A DNA stretch of 64,000 nucleotides from Clostridium sp. (GCA_023664605.1 JAMPFF010000007.1:27968-91967), one strand, 5' to 3'; positions 20,154 through 29,564 are shown, counted from the stretch's first letter. Translations and numbers: made by a program. Notes: a model not told the origin generated them from the letters alone.

Positions 20154-21512
20154 ATGAATTTTACAAGCGCAGAGGAAAAAAGAACCTATATGCTGGAAAC
20201 GCCGGTCAGGAAACTGGTATGTACATTGGCGGGACCTACCATTTTAAGTATGCTGATTACTTCTTTTTATAATATGGTAGATACTTTTTTCGTGGGAAAA
20301 TTAAATACACAGGCGACAGCGGCGGTTGGCGTGGTCTTTTCTTTGATGGCGATTATTCAGGCAGTCGGTTTCTTTTTCGGGCATGGTTCCGGGAATTACA
20401 TATCGAGAAAACTGGGAGCGAAAGAAACGCAGGAAGCGGAAAAGATGGCGTCGGTCGGATTTTTTTCCGCGTTTATTGCGGGTGTTGTTTTGATGGCGGT
20501 CTGTTTGATTTTTGTAAAACCGCTTGCTTATGCCTTAGGTTCTACGGAGACGATACTGCCGTATACGGTTACATATCTGTGGATAATCTTACTTGGCGCG
20601 CCCGCCATGACTTCTTCTTTAGTGTTGAATAACCAGATGCGTTTTCAGGGAAGCGCATTTTATGCAATGATTGGCATTGTTTCCGGTGCGGTGCTGAATA
20701 TGGTTCTTGACCCGCTTTTGATTCTCGTTTGTAATTTAGGAATCGCCGGGGCGGCAATGGCGACAACTATCAGCCAGTATGTCAGCTTTATTCTTCTGGT
20801 TATCATGGTAAGAAGAGGCGGCAACCTGCAGATACGTTTCAGCAATTTTAAGCCGAGCGTTCATTTTTATAAAGAGATGATAAGAGGCGGAACGCCGTCT
20901 TTGTGCAGACAGGGGCTTGCGAGTCTGGCGACTATCTGCTTAAACCATACGGCGGGTATGTACGGGGACGCCGCAATCGCGGGTATGTCCATCGTGTCGA
21001 GAATCGCCATGTTTGCGAACTCCGCCCTGATTGGATTCGGACAGGGATTCCAACCGGTCTGCGGTTTTAATTACGGCGCCGGAAAATATAAAAGGGTATT
21101 GGAGGCATTCTGGTTCTGCGTAAAATATGCCTTTCTATTTCTTATCGCGGTGGGCATTGCGGGCTTTATCTTTGCGCCGGAACTGGTGGCGTTATTCCGC
21201 AAGGGGGATGCGGATGTAATTGTCATTGGAACGGCGGCGCTGCGTTATCAGGTCATAGCCTTTCCGTTAAATGCTTGGATTGTCATGTGTAATATGATGT
21301 TACAGTCTATCGGTAAAGGACTAAAAGCGTCTATTGTAGCGTCGGCGAGGCAGGGGCTTTGCTTTTTGCCTTTAATACTGATACTGCCGCGGTTTTTAGG
21401 ACTAACGGGCGTTGAAATCTGTCAGGCGGTTTCCGATGTGTTGACGCTTTTCATATCTGTGCCGATTGGACTTAGTGTGATTCATGAAATGAAGAAAGAA
21501 GTAAACGAATAG
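20154..21512 (+). CDS. MATE-family efflux transporter
   Basis: Multidrug and toxin extrusion transporter of 452 aa with about 12 hydrophobic helices. The pattern LAGPTILSMLITSFYNMVD near the start and the internal repeat with GFGQGFQPVCGFNYGA are typical of the DinF/NorM-like clostridial group. ATG 20154 (MNFTSAEEKRTYML) is preferred over two ATGs at 20145 and 20148 because of the distance to GAAAGG. A strong terminator follows. Confidence 0.93.
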   Translation: MNFTSAEEKRTYMLETPVRKLVCTLAGPTILSMLITSFYNMVDTFFVGKLNTQATAAVGVVFSLMAIIQAVGFFFGHGSGNYISRKLGAKETQEAEKMASVGFFSAFIAGVVLMAVCLIFVKPLAYALGSTETILPYTVTYLWIILLGAPAMTSSLVLNNQMRFQGSAFYAMIGIVSGAVLNMVLDPLLILVCNLGIAGAAMATTISQYVSFILLVIMVRRGGNLQIRFSNFKPSVHFYKEMIRGGTPSLCRQGLASLATICLNHTAGMYGDAAIAGMSIVSRIAMFANSALIGFGQGFQPVCGFNYGAGKYKRVLEAFWFCVKYAFLFLIAVGIAGFIFAPELVALFRKGDADVIVIGTAALRYQVIAFPLNAWIVMCNMMLQSIGKGLKASIVASARQGLCFLPLILILPRFLGLTGVEICQAVSDVLTLFISVPIGLSVIHEMKKEVNE

Positions 21513-21516
21513 GGAA

Positions 21517-21545
21517 AGCGCAGGGTCATAGCCCTGCGCTTTTTG
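21517..21545 (+). terminator. Terminator after the MATE gene
   Basis: Stem AGCGCAGGG/CCCTGCGCT (21517-21525 and 21532-21540) followed by four T. Confidence 0.88.
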
Positions 21546-21581
21546 AGGCAAAGTAAGCGGAAAAATTAAAATTTCTAAGAT

Positions 21582-21923
21582 TTATGCGAGTGTATTTATC
21601 TTTAGAATTGGTACGGAAGTGGTGCAGCAGTTGGAAATACCCAGTAAAAAAATGCTAACCGCGTAGAAGAGACCGCTTTTTTTGAATGGAACCCCTAACT
21701 TTTTCATAGATAAGAAGAAATAGCAAAGGGTTCCGACGACGAAAAAAGGGTAAGTGATGCCGGAAGCGTTTTTATATAGGCAGAATGTGTAAAAAAGTGC
21801 GTAAAGCATGGCAGCGGGAGCGAAGAAAGAGAGTTGGCTTTTCATTTGCTCTGTCATCGGCGTTTCTTCTTTTAATTGCTTTTCCTCCGGTTGGAAATAA
21901 TTGTCTACAAGTTGTTCGTTCAT
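21582..21923 (-). CDS. Short membrane protein, probably the truncated N-terminus of a DUF4153/DUF4173-like protein
   Basis: Protein of 113 aa starting at ATG 21923 (MNEQLVDNYF) behind AAAGGAG. After a charged N-terminus there are about three hydrophobic segments, with LYALFYTFCLYKNASGITYP and FLLGISNCCTTS. This resembles the beginning of a multi-spanning family of around 500 aa that usually sits next to DUF2975 and small HTH genes, exactly the neighbours seen here. The frame then stops, only about 35 nt from the MATE terminator. It is either a remnant or a short variant. The family assignment is from memory and moderate. Confidence 0.6.
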   Translation of the reverse strand: MNEQLVDNYFQPEEKQLKEETPMTEQMKSQLSFFAPAAMLYALFYTFCLYKNASGITYPFFVVGTLCYFFLSMKKLGVPFKKSGLFYAVSIFLLGISNCCTTSVPILKINTLA

Positions 21924-21957
21924 GTGATAATCTCCTTTCATGATGGTTTGTAATATA

Positions 21958-22194
21958 TTATTTCGTGGAGGAATCTTCGTCGGATTCCTCGTCTTTTGTA
22001 TATTGAATAATGTCTCCCGGCTGGCAGTCCAAGGCTTTGCAGATTGCCTCCAGCGTAGAGAAACGGATTGCTTTTGCTTTATTGTTTTTCAGGATGGAAA
22101 GGTTGGCAAGTGTGATATCGACTTCATTCGCAAGTTCCGTCAGGCTCATTTTGCGCACCGCCATCATAACATCCAGATTGATAATAATCGCCAT
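21958..22194 (-). CDS. Small XRE/Cro-type HTH regulator (YozG-like)
   Basis: Compact regulator of 78 aa that is almost only a helix-turn-helix: KMSLTELANEVDITLANLSI, then TLEAICKALDCQPGDIIQY. AAAAGGAG precedes its ATG. Such proteins are regularly encoded after a DUF2975 membrane protein, as here (19 nt), and probably regulate the operon. The acidic C-terminus is short. Confidence 0.88.
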   Translation of the reverse strand: MAIIINLDVMMAVRKMSLTELANEVDITLANLSILKNNKAKAIRFSTLEAICKALDCQPGDIIQYTKDEESDEDSSTK

Positions 22195-22212
22195 CGTTTT
22201 TGCTCCTTTTCT

Positions 22213-22659
22213 CTATATTGTTAAGTCGTTTTCCAGTTTGTAGGTGACCGCCCTGTCAAATACCTGCGCAAGCACTTTGCTGAACAGTCCGGCAATTACA
22301 AACACCAGAATCAGGATAAAAACGGCGGGCGTTATATAGATGAAGAGCCGGCATGCCATAATCACGGAGATGAAAAAGCTGTAGACGCTCATTTTTTCAA
22401 GGCTTGTTACGTTCTCCCTGATAAAGCAGTCGTCGTTTATGACGGAGCAAAACATTTTGCGCAGTTCGCCAATAATGAGAACGGCGAAGATGCCTGCGAG
22501 GAAAAAGACGACCAACAGGGAATAATAATTATTTCTGAAATAGGAATTGTATTTTCCATAAAAACGGATGCTAAACGGCAGGGTGACGATAACAAGCATA
22601 CCTGAATAGTACATAAAGTCCAGCATATATTTTGTGAACAGGGTAATTTTATCTTTCAT
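22213..22659 (-). CDS. DUF2975 family membrane protein
   Basis: Membrane protein of 148 aa with four hydrophobic segments, C-terminal motif FSKVLAQVFDRAVTYKLENDLTI, and a companion HTH gene downstream, all typical of DUF2975. Start at ATG 22659 (MKDKITLFTKYML) with AAGGAGG; the frame extends 30 codons upstream without a site. The function is unknown; sensing partner of the HTH protein is an inference. Confidence 0.82.
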   Translation of the reverse strand: MKDKITLFTKYMLDFMYYSGMLVIVTLPFSIRFYGKYNSYFRNNYYSLLVVFFLAGIFAVLIIGELRKMFCSVINDDCFIRENVTSLEKMSVYSFFISVIMACRLFIYITPAVFILILVFVIAGLFSKVLAQVFDRAVTYKLENDLTI

Positions 22660-22875
22660 AAAAGCCTCCTTATCATGCTTTTTTCTTATCCTTTTCCATA
22701 ATATAGCATAGTGGATTTCGATTGTCAACAAATATTTATTGAAAAACAATAAAACTTTATTATTTTACAATAATGAAAATAAATATATTATGTCTATAAG
22801 GATAAATGGCAGAGCGGGAACGGTATATTTATGATAAAATAAACAGAAAACGTTGGTTAAGAAAGGCGGGATAAA

Positions 22876-23280
22876 ATGGAGCAGGATATGTGCAGACAAA
22901 TCATGGATATGCTGGACAATAACGAATATGTGCGGCTGCTCGGCATTAAGATTGAAGAATTGTCATTGGGTCATTGTAAAGGGAAAATGGAAGTTTCCGA
23001 GCGGATTAAAAATCCATATGGCGCGCTGCATGGCGGCAGTTTGTATTCTTTCGCCGATATCATTGCAGGCGCCGCGGCGTGTACTTATGGGAGTCAGGTA
23101 GTAACCGTATCGGGCAGTATGAATTTTCTGCTTCCGGCAGCAGGAATCGAGTATGTATACTGTCAGGCGGACGTTGTCAGACAGGGTAAAAATCTGGCGG
23201 TATATGATGTGAAAATGACGGACGAGAGCGGAAAAATTCTGGAAAATGCAAGTTTTACTTTTTTTGTGATAAAAAATTAA
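22876..23280 (+). CDS. PaaI-type hotdog thioesterase
   Basis: Acyl-CoA thioesterase-like protein of 134 aa. The hotdog-fold signature NPYGALHGGSLYSFAD (about 47-62) contains the HGG and acidic residue used in the PaaI group. The second half (VSGSMNFLLPA, ADVVRQGKNLAVYDVKM) completes the fold. The substrate is unknown; phenylacetyl-CoA or related aryl/acyl-CoA is typical. Single gene, RBS AAAGGCGGG. Confidence 0.87.
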   Translation: MEQDMCRQIMDMLDNNEYVRLLGIKIEELSLGHCKGKMEVSERIKNPYGALHGGSLYSFADIIAGAAACTYGSQVVTVSGSMNFLLPAAGIEYVYCQADVVRQGKNLAVYDVKMTDESGKILENASFTFFVIKN

Positions 23281-23373
23281 GGATACAAAATAAAAAGTTT
23301 GTACAAATCGCAGATTAGGTATTATAATAAGAATAGATATCAAAATTAAGTAAAATAGCAGGGGGGAAAGAGT

Positions 23374-24834
23374 ATGACTGAAGAACAATATAAAAGAGTA
23401 AATAGTGCGATGTTTCCGGTTGTTATGATTATAATTGGATATATTGCGTTATCTATGCTGTTATGGGCGTTTTCTAATGGGGCATCGTGGAATACATGGG
23501 CGCAGCTTATTTCTTCCGTAATCGCAATGGTTATTATTACCGCGGTTTATCTTACAAACAGGACAAAAAAGATATGCGGAACGGTTATGATGGTATGCGC
23601 CGCTTGTGTTTATGCAATAGTCAGTTTGATCGGCACTACGGTAAATACATGGTCGTATGCGCTGCCGATTATATTTGCGTCAATTGCATATTTGAATCTT
23701 AGACTCGTTATCTGCGGGAATGCCGTAACTTTATTGATAATCATAATCCGGTTTGCCAAGTGTATTGTGACTGGTGAACAGAATGTCATGGAGAATTTGG
23801 TAATTGCAGTAATAGTAATGGTACTTACAGCATTTGCTTCTATCCGTGTCGTATCGCTCCGCCTTCGTTTTAATGAAGAGAATATGGAAGATATCAGGCA
23901 GGCGGCGGCAAAACAGGAGGAGAGTAATAAAAAGATGACTCTCGTTGCGGAAAATATCTCACAGCATTTTGAGGGCGCAATGGAGATGTTGAAGAACCTG
24001 AAAGAAAGCATTGATACCAGTAATTTCGCTATGGGCAATATAGTGGAAAGCACGGAAAGCACCGCGGAGGCGATTCAGAATCAGGCGGCGATGTGCGCGG
24101 ACATTCAGGAGAGCATGGATAAGGCGGAAGAGGGAACGAAACGGATGATGGAAGTTTCCCAGAGTACGGAAGCCATGGTAAATGAGGGTTCTAATGTAGT
24201 AAAAGAATTAAAAGAGCAGGCAACGAACGTAGAAGAAGCAAGCAATGTTACCGTACAGGTGATTGAGAGATTGACGGCGAAGGTAGGGGAAGTGCAGAAT
24301 TTCGTAGGCGATATTTTAAGCATTTCCAATCAGACAAACCTGCTTGCGTTGAATGCTTCGATTGAAGCGGCGCGCGCCGGAGAGGCGGGCAAAGGCTTTG
24401 CAGTAGTTGCGGAGGAAATCAGGCAGTTATCCGAGCAGACAAAAGTAGCTTCCAATAATATTACAAGCATTATCGGAGAACTGAACGAAGATACGAAGCA
24501 GGCGAACGAAAGCATCGGCAATTCGGTGGCTTCCGTGACAAAACAGAATGAATTGATTGAAAATACAAGAGAGAAATTTGAAAAAGTGGATGAAGAGGTT
24601 TCGGAGCTGGTAGAAAATATTGAAAGTACGGAGGAGATTATAGCGGGTATTCTGGCGTCCACCAGTACGATATCCGATAATATTTCACAGCTTTCCGCAA
24701 CCAGCGAGGAAGTTGCGGCTTCTTCCACGGAGAGTTTGAGCGCGTTCGAGACAACGGTAAAAGATATGGAAAAGACAAAAGAGATTTTGGAAAATATCTT
24801 TATGTTGGCACAGGATTTAAAGCAGTCTATTTAA
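23374..24834 (+). CDS. Methyl-accepting chemotaxis protein without an extracellular sensor domain
   Basis: Protein of 486 aa. The first 160 residues contain about five or six closely packed hydrophobic helices instead of the usual two helices around a large outer domain. The rest is a coiled-coil signalling domain with the conserved hairpin tip [21 protein letters not shown]. It should bind CheA/CheW and signal to flagella, perhaps sensing membrane state or a small molecule within the membrane. Single gene followed by a long terminator. No other chemotaxis gene is nearby. Confidence 0.92.
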   Translation: MTEEQYKRVNSAMFPVVMIIIGYIALSMLLWAFSNGASWNTWAQLISSVIAMVIITAVYLTNRTKKICGTVMMVCAACVYAIVSLIGTTVNTWSYALPIIFASIAYLNLRLVICGNAVTLLIIIIRFAKCIVTGEQNVMENLVIAVIVMVLTAFASIRVVSLRLRFNEENMEDIRQAAAKQEESNKKMTLVAENISQHFEGAMEMLKNLKESIDTSNFAMGNIVESTESTAEAIQNQAAMCADIQESMDKAEEGTKRMMEVSQSTEAMVNEGSNVVKELKEQATNVEEASNVTVQVIERLTAKVGEVQNFVGDILSISNQTNLLALNASIEAARAGEAGKGFAVVAEEIRQLSEQTKVASNNITSIIGELNEDTKQANESIGNSVASVTKQNELIENTREKFEKVDEEVSELVENIESTEEIIAGILASTSTISDNISQLSATSEEVAASSTESLSAFETTVKDMEKTKEILENIFMLAQDLKQSI

Positions 24835-24869
24835 AGGCAATATAAAATTTTGGAAATATAAAAGATAAT

Positions 24870-24917
24870 AACCGGTCAGGTCGAAAATGGGAAAACCGTT
24901 TTACGATTTGGCCGGTT
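24870..24917 (+). terminator. Long terminator hairpin after the chemoreceptor gene, with a 16-bp palindrome beyond
   Basis: AACCGGTCAGGTCG (24870-24883) pairs fully (with G-U pairs) with the segment ending CCGGTT at 24917, and the stem continues with AAAATGG/CCGTTTT, 21 paired bases around a GAAAA loop with one bulged A. A perfect palindrome TTTTTACATGTAAAAA follows at 24932-24947. The palindrome lies about 95 nt before the sigma-factor gene and could be an operator or second terminator. Confidence 0.75.
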
Positions 24918-25041
24918 TTATATATAAAACCTTTTTACATGTAAAAATTTTTTGTATGATATATTTTTTAATTTCAACTTTTTTGGCAAAAGAAACGTTA
25001 TTTATATGTAAGACGTTTTACGAAAAGAAAAGAGGACGCAG

Positions 25042-25563
25042 GTGACAGACAAGGAACTTATTCGGAAAGTTCATAATGGAAACAGAGAAGCCCTTAGCAT
25101 GATTATCAGCAAGTATTATGACGAGATATACCGGTTTTGTTTTTATCTGACGGGATATGAGACGGATTCTTATGACATTACGCAGGAGGTATTTTTGAAG
25201 TTCATAAGATATGCAGATTCCTATCAGTATAAAAACTTAAAAGGCTATCTGCTTATTATTGCGCGCAATTTATGCTTTGATTTTTTCCGGCATAAAAAAG
25301 AAAATGTCCGAATGGAAGAAATCGTGGAGGCGGGCAGGGACGACGCGGGGATGAAAAATATAGAGGACGGGCTGATGATTAAACAGGCGCTTTTAAAAAT
25401 CCCTGTCGAGCAAAGGGAGGTAATTGTGCTTAAAATCTATGAAGAACTGAAATTCATGGAAATCGCGGGAATGCTCGGATGCAATATATCGACAGTAAAA
25501 TCACGTTATCATTTGGGATTGAAAAAGTTAAGAAAAATAATGGAGGAAGAAAGTGAGAAATAG
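25042..25563 (+). CDS. ECF-type RNA polymerase sigma factor
   Basis: Sigma-70 family protein of 173 aa with only regions 2 and 4: IYRFCFYLTGYETDSYDITQ (region 2) and PVEQREVIVLKIYEELKFME with IAGMLGCNISTVKSRYH (region 4). It starts at a GTG (25042) and overlaps the next gene by 11 nt. The operon continues with a membrane protein and an ABC exporter, so it probably directs its own operon in response to an envelope or antimicrobial stress. No zinc-finger anti-sigma gene is present. Confidence 0.92.
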   Translation: MTDKELIRKVHNGNREALSMIISKYYDEIYRFCFYLTGYETDSYDITQEVFLKFIRYADSYQYKNLKGYLLIIARNLCFDFFRHKKENVRMEEIVEAGRDDAGMKNIEDGLMIKQALLKIPVEQREVIVLKIYEELKFMEIAGMLGCNISTVKSRYHLGLKKLRKIMEEESEK

Positions 25564-26320
25564 AAAAATAGAGAAAAAACTCCGCGCGGAAAAACCGGAT
25601 ATCAGGATTGATGAAGAAAAAAAGGCAAAGACGATGCTTGTGCTGCAAGGCTGTATTTCGCAAAAGCAGATAGGCGTTTTGCAAAACAGGCGGCAGATTT
25701 TATGGGGACAGATACGTTATATGGATAAGTCCGTATTTGCCGTGCATACGCTTTTTTGCATCGCGATAGCGGCGGCGGGCGTATTCATGAATTATAAAGA
25801 AGCGCCGAAGGAGGACGTTATTGCCTTTTCCATGATATTAGCGGGCATTCTGGGCGTTATTTCTATCGTACAGACAGGGCGCATTTTTTCATCAGGGATT
25901 GCGGAACTGAGTGAAAGCTGTTATTTCAACGTCAAACAGATAGTGGCGTTTCATATGGTGTTATCCGGCATTATCAATCTTACATTTTTGTTGTTTGGCA
26001 TTTTCTTCGTAGGAACTCAGTGGAAAGTAAATCTAATACAAATTGGGCTTTATATACTGGTGCCGTTTGTGATAACGCAGTGCTGCTGCCTGCGGGCGCT
26101 TTTAACGGAAGCGGGGCGCAAAAACCCCTATGTGCTTATTATGGTCGGCGTTTTTGCGGTTATTTTCTATTTAGTGATAGCTTTGATACCGGAACTGTAC
26201 AGAGCCACCGCGCTTACCGTATGGTGCGCCGCCTTTGTCGTCGGGGTGTTGTTATTGGGCATACAGATAAAAACGCTATTCAGAGGAATTGAAAGAGGGG
26301 ATATGATATGCACGAATTAG
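25553..26320 (+). CDS. Six-helix membrane protein, candidate anti-sigma factor
   Basis: Protein of 255 aa, family not recognised. A basic N-terminal cytoplasmic segment (about 1-60, KKLRAEKPDIRIDEEKKAK) is followed by six hydrophobic segments. It starts at GTG 25553 inside the end of the sigma gene, so translation is coupled, and its end overlaps the ABC ATPase start by 13 nt. Position and topology suggest that it holds the sigma factor at the membrane, but it has no HxxxCxxC zinc motif. It could equally be a subunit of the ABC system. Confidence 0.7.
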   Translation: MRNRKIEKKLRAEKPDIRIDEEKKAKTMLVLQGCISQKQIGVLQNRRQILWGQIRYMDKSVFAVHTLFCIAIAAAGVFMNYKEAPKEDVIAFSMILAGILGVISIVQTGRIFSSGIAELSESCYFNVKQIVAFHMVLSGIINLTFLLFGIFFVGTQWKVNLIQIGLYILVPFVITQCCCLRALLTEAGRKNPYVLIMVGVFAVIFYLVIALIPELYRATALTVWCAAFVVGVLLLGIQIKTLFRGIERGDMICTN

Positions 26321-27174
26321 AGTTTGTAAACATTGGAAAATCATTTAAGGAAAAAGCGGCGGTGCAGGATATAAACGTCCGTTTAGAGTATGGCATATAC
26401 GGGCTGTTAGGGGAAAACGGCGCGGGAAAGACAACGCTTATGCGGATGATATGCGGCATTTTAGAACCTACGCAGGGAAATATTATGTGCGACGGCATGA
26501 GAATACAGGAAATGGGGGGGGCATATAGGAGCCTGTTAGGATATCTGCCGCAGGATTTCGGTTATTATGAAGATTTCAGCGCACATCGTTTTTTGCATTA
26601 TATGGCGGCGTTAAAAGCGATTCCTGAAGAGTATGCGAAGAATAAGGTTGATGAACTGCTGCAGACGGTGGATTTATATGCGGTAAAAGATAAGAAGTTA
26701 AAAACCTATTCCGGCGGCATGATTCGCAGAGTCGGCATTGCACAGGCGCTTTTGAACAATCCGGAGATTTTGATATTAGACGAGCCGACCTCCGGTTTGG
26801 ATCCAAAAGAGAGAGTGCGGTTCCGTAACATTATCAGTTCTCTTGGGAAAAACAGGATTATCATTTTATCGACGCATATCGTTTCGGATGTGGAGTATAT
26901 CGCCGACCGTATTATGATTATGAAAGACGGGAAGATGATAAAAACGGGAACGGAAGAGGAATTGGCAAAAGAGGTAAAAGACTGCGTATGGAAATGTCTT
27001 GTACCGGAAAAAGAAGCGATGGAATTAAACAAACAGTATATTGTAAGCAATCTGAAAAATCAGGGGGATAAGGTGGAACTGCGTATCGTGTCAAGACAGA
27101 AACCCGTTGCGGACGCCGAGCCGTTAGAGGTGACGCTGGAAGATATTTACCTGTATTGTATCCAGAACGGATAA
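26308..27174 (+). CDS. ABC transporter ATP-binding protein
   Basis: ATPase of 288 aa of the ABC-2/antimicrobial-export type. Walker A GENGAGKTT (about 35-43), signature YSGGMIRR, Walker B ILILDEPTSGLDP, and the switch His in STHIVSDVE. The C-terminal 60 residues form a short regulatory extension. RBS GAGGGG before ATG 26308. It serves the two permeases encoded just downstream. Confidence 0.94.
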   Translation: MHELEFVNIGKSFKEKAAVQDINVRLEYGIYGLLGENGAGKTTLMRMICGILEPTQGNIMCDGMRIQEMGGAYRSLLGYLPQDFGYYEDFSAHRFLHYMAALKAIPEEYAKNKVDELLQTVDLYAVKDKKLKTYSGGMIRRVGIAQALLNNPEILILDEPTSGLDPKERVRFRNIISSLGKNRIIILSTHIVSDVEYIADRIMIMKDGKMIKTGTEEELAKEVKDCVWKCLVPEKEAMELNKQYIVSNLKNQGDKVELRIVSRQKPVADAEPLEVTLEDIYLYCIQNG

Positions 27175-27240
27175 AAAATGCTGCAGGATGACAAAAAGAA
27201 ACGGATAAAAATGCTGCGGGATGACAGAAAGGAACGGATA
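27167..27240 (+). repeat. Imperfect 33/34-bp tandem duplication
   Basis: Two near-identical units (27167-27200 and 27201-27233), each beginning ACGGATAAAAA and containing ATGCTGC-GGATGACA, followed by a third partial ACGGATA (27234-27240). The repeat covers the end of the ATPase gene and the leader of the first permease, and supplies the permease ribosome binding site (GAAAGGA). Confidence 0.8.
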
Positions 27241-27245
27241 TTACT

Positions 27246-28388
27246 ATGCGGTTATATAAAATGGAATTATATAAACTCTGCCATAGAAAACTTTTCAAGG
27301 TTGGCGCCGGATGTACAGCCGCGCTGCTTATTCTTTTTTTCTGGATGAGGGTATCACAGGAAAGCAGTTATGTGGACGGCGTCAGTTATCAGGGTTATCA
27401 GGCGGTGCAGATGGATAAAAAAATCATGGAGGAATTTAAGGGCGTTATTACGGATGAAAAAGTAGGAAAAATCGTGGAAAAGTATGGTTTTCCCAAAGAA
27501 GTGAAAGAGAATTACCCGTATTATCAGGACAGTAACTTTTTAAACGAATGGGTGGAACAATATTTATCCGATGGTTATTATCGTGGCTGGGATAATTATA
27601 AAATCGCGTCTTTTGCTTATCCGCTTGCCGATACGGAGGCGGGAGAAGCCGCTAAAACGGCAGGAAAGGATATCGTGCTGGCATACAATAACGGATGGAG
27701 CGCCTTTTGCGATATTTTAACATTCGGGCTGATAGTAGGGAGCGTTTTGATTTTATTTGGCGTTTCCATTGTTTTTGCAAACGAAGGGCAGACGAAAATG
27801 CTGCCGCTTATATTTACGACTAAAGATGGGAAAGAAAAAGATATCTATGTCAAAATCGCCGCGGCATTTACGGTAGCCGTCGGTGTGTGGCTCGGGGTTG
27901 TTCTTTTGGATTACCTGCTATGTAATAGCGTCTACGGGTTTGACGGCAGAGAATGTATGGTGGGTATGATGGGGCTGTCGCAGTCTATCAGTTCTTACTA
28001 TCCATTATCCATGTTGTCCGCAGATGTGTATACGGCGGTTGTGCTGTTTCGTTCCCTGCTTGGCATTTTACTGTTATGCTCTGTCACAATATATCTTTCG
28101 GCGCATTTTCCAAGCTGCTTTCATGCAGTGGTAAGCGCAGCGCTTAGCTGGATGGCGCCTGTTTTGGTTTTTATGTTTACGGTAATTTTTGATATAGGCG
28201 GCGGCATGATAGTCAGGCTGATTCGTTCTGTTATTGTGTGCTTCATATATGCGTCGCCGATATATTTAGTCAGATTTGATTCGATTATCGACTGTTACGG
28301 AAGCTGGAGGCTGTTAGCGTGTATATCGGCAGCAGGAATCGTCCAGTGTATGGTAAGCGCATACAGAAAATATAAAAAATTGGTATAG
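27246..28388 (+). CDS. ABC transporter permease, copy 1
   Basis: Protein of 380 aa. It begins MRLYKMELYKLCHRK and then has a hydrophobic segment (about 17-35), a large outer loop to about residue 155 (FKGVITDEKV, KYGFPKEV), and five further hydrophobic segments with FANEGQTKMLPLIFTTKDGK between them. This is the ABC-2 permease layout with an extracellular domain. It is a clear paralogue of the next gene, so the exporter is probably a heterodimer. The substrate is unknown. Confidence 0.85.
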   Translation: MRLYKMELYKLCHRKLFKVGAGCTAALLILFFWMRVSQESSYVDGVSYQGYQAVQMDKKIMEEFKGVITDEKVGKIVEKYGFPKEVKENYPYYQDSNFLNEWVEQYLSDGYYRGWDNYKIASFAYPLADTEAGEAAKTAGKDIVLAYNNGWSAFCDILTFGLIVGSVLILFGVSIVFANEGQTKMLPLIFTTKDGKEKDIYVKIAAAFTVAVGVWLGVVLLDYLLCNSVYGFDGRECMVGMMGLSQSISSYYPLSMLSADVYTAVVLFRSLLGILLLCSVTIYLSAHFPSCFHAVVSAALSWMAPVLVFMFTVIFDIGGGMIVRLIRSVIVCFIYASPIYLVRFDSIIDCYGSWRLLACISAAGIVQCMVSAYRKYKKLV

Positions 28389-28459
28389 CAGATAAAAAAT
28401 AAGTTTGACAGCTTATTTTGCAAGGGGAAAGAAAGTTATACGAAAGGCGAGATTGTGAA

Positions 28460-29560
28460 ATGAAATTATACAAAATGGAACTATATAAAATCTGTCATAA
28501 GAAAATTTTTATTGTGGGAATATGTTGTGTTATCGCGATTGTGCTTCTTAGGTTCTGGATTGAAGTTTGGGACGAGGAAGCGACGGTTGACGGGGTGCGG
28601 TATACGGGGTACCGCGCCGTGCAGGTCAACAGGGAAATTACGGAAGAATTTAAGGGTGTCGTTACGGATGAGAAAGTAGAGCGGATTGCAGAAAAATACG
28701 GCTTCCCCTCGAAAGTGGAACATGGCTGGAACTATTTCAGGGACGCGAATTTTTTAAATAAGTTTGTGATGGATTATTTATCGGACGGCTACATGACCGA
28801 CGAGTATAACTACCATGTGGCGACGAAAGTTTATCCGATTGCCGATTCGGAGTTACAAGAGGTCATAGATTATACCGGAAAAGAAATTATACTGGAATAT
28901 CATCATGGCTGGAATGCGTTTTTGGAAGTATTATCCTTTGGCATGACGACGGGAAGCATTCTGATTCTATGCTGTCTTTCAGGGGTTTTTGCCAACGAGG
29001 GGCAGACGAAGATGAGTGCGTTATTATTTACAACCAAAGAGGGGAAAGAAAAAGATGTCCATGCCAAAGTGGCGGCGGCGTTTACGGTAACGCTTGGCGT
29101 CTGGCTTACCGTATTTTTGCTGGATATACTGTTATGCGGCAGCGTCTATGGTTTTGACGGACTGCACTGTTATAACGGGCAGGTTGTCTGGTTTCTGTCT
29201 CCGGCAGATATGTGTTTGATACCGATGGGGCGTTATCTTATGATAGCGGTATGGCTTAGCTTTTTTGGCATGGTTTCTTTATGCTTTATTACAATGCGTA
29301 TTTCGGCAGGACAGAGAAGCGTTTTTCATGTGGTGGTTATTTCCGCGGTCTGCTACGGCGCGCCTGTTTTGGCGGCAATGTTTATAAATATGTATGGAAT
29401 TGCCAGAGCGCTGTATGCTGCGCCTGTTTTTATGACGATTTATCGTATCATCGAGGATATTTACGACGTCTGGTTGATGCTGGCAGGAATTTCCGTGGCG
29501 GTTTCTGTGCTGTGTGGAGTTACGGCATATCGAAAGTATAGAGTGCAGCAGGTTATTTAA
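28460..29560 (+). CDS. ABC transporter permease, copy 2
   Basis: Protein of 366 aa starting MKLYKMELYKICHKK at 28460; upstream in-frame codons from 28418 lack a site. It shares long blocks with copy 1 (EEFKGVVTDEKV, EKYGFP, LSDGY, FANEGQTKM, FTTKEGKEKD, SVYGFDG), by eye around half identical. It arose by tandem duplication and has diverged most in the membrane segments. It ends only 4 bp from the convergent CotH gene. Confidence 0.85.
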   Translation: MKLYKMELYKICHKKIFIVGICCVIAIVLLRFWIEVWDEEATVDGVRYTGYRAVQVNREITEEFKGVVTDEKVERIAEKYGFPSKVEHGWNYFRDANFLNKFVMDYLSDGYMTDEYNYHVATKVYPIADSELQEVIDYTGKEIILEYHHGWNAFLEVLSFGMTTGSILILCCLSGVFANEGQTKMSALLFTTKEGKEKDVHAKVAAAFTVTLGVWLTVFLLDILLCGSVYGFDGLHCYNGQVVWFLSPADMCLIPMGRYLMIAVWLSFFGMVSLCFITMRISAGQRSVFHVVVISAVCYGAPVLAAMFINMYGIARALYAAPVFMTIYRIIEDIYDVWLMLAGISVAVSVLCGVTAYRKYRVQQVI

Positions 29561-29564
29561 CATT

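Noticed and set aside
27167-27240. Direct repeats as a possible CRISPR remnant
   Set aside because: The units are contiguous without spacers and only two full copies exist; no cas genes are nearby.
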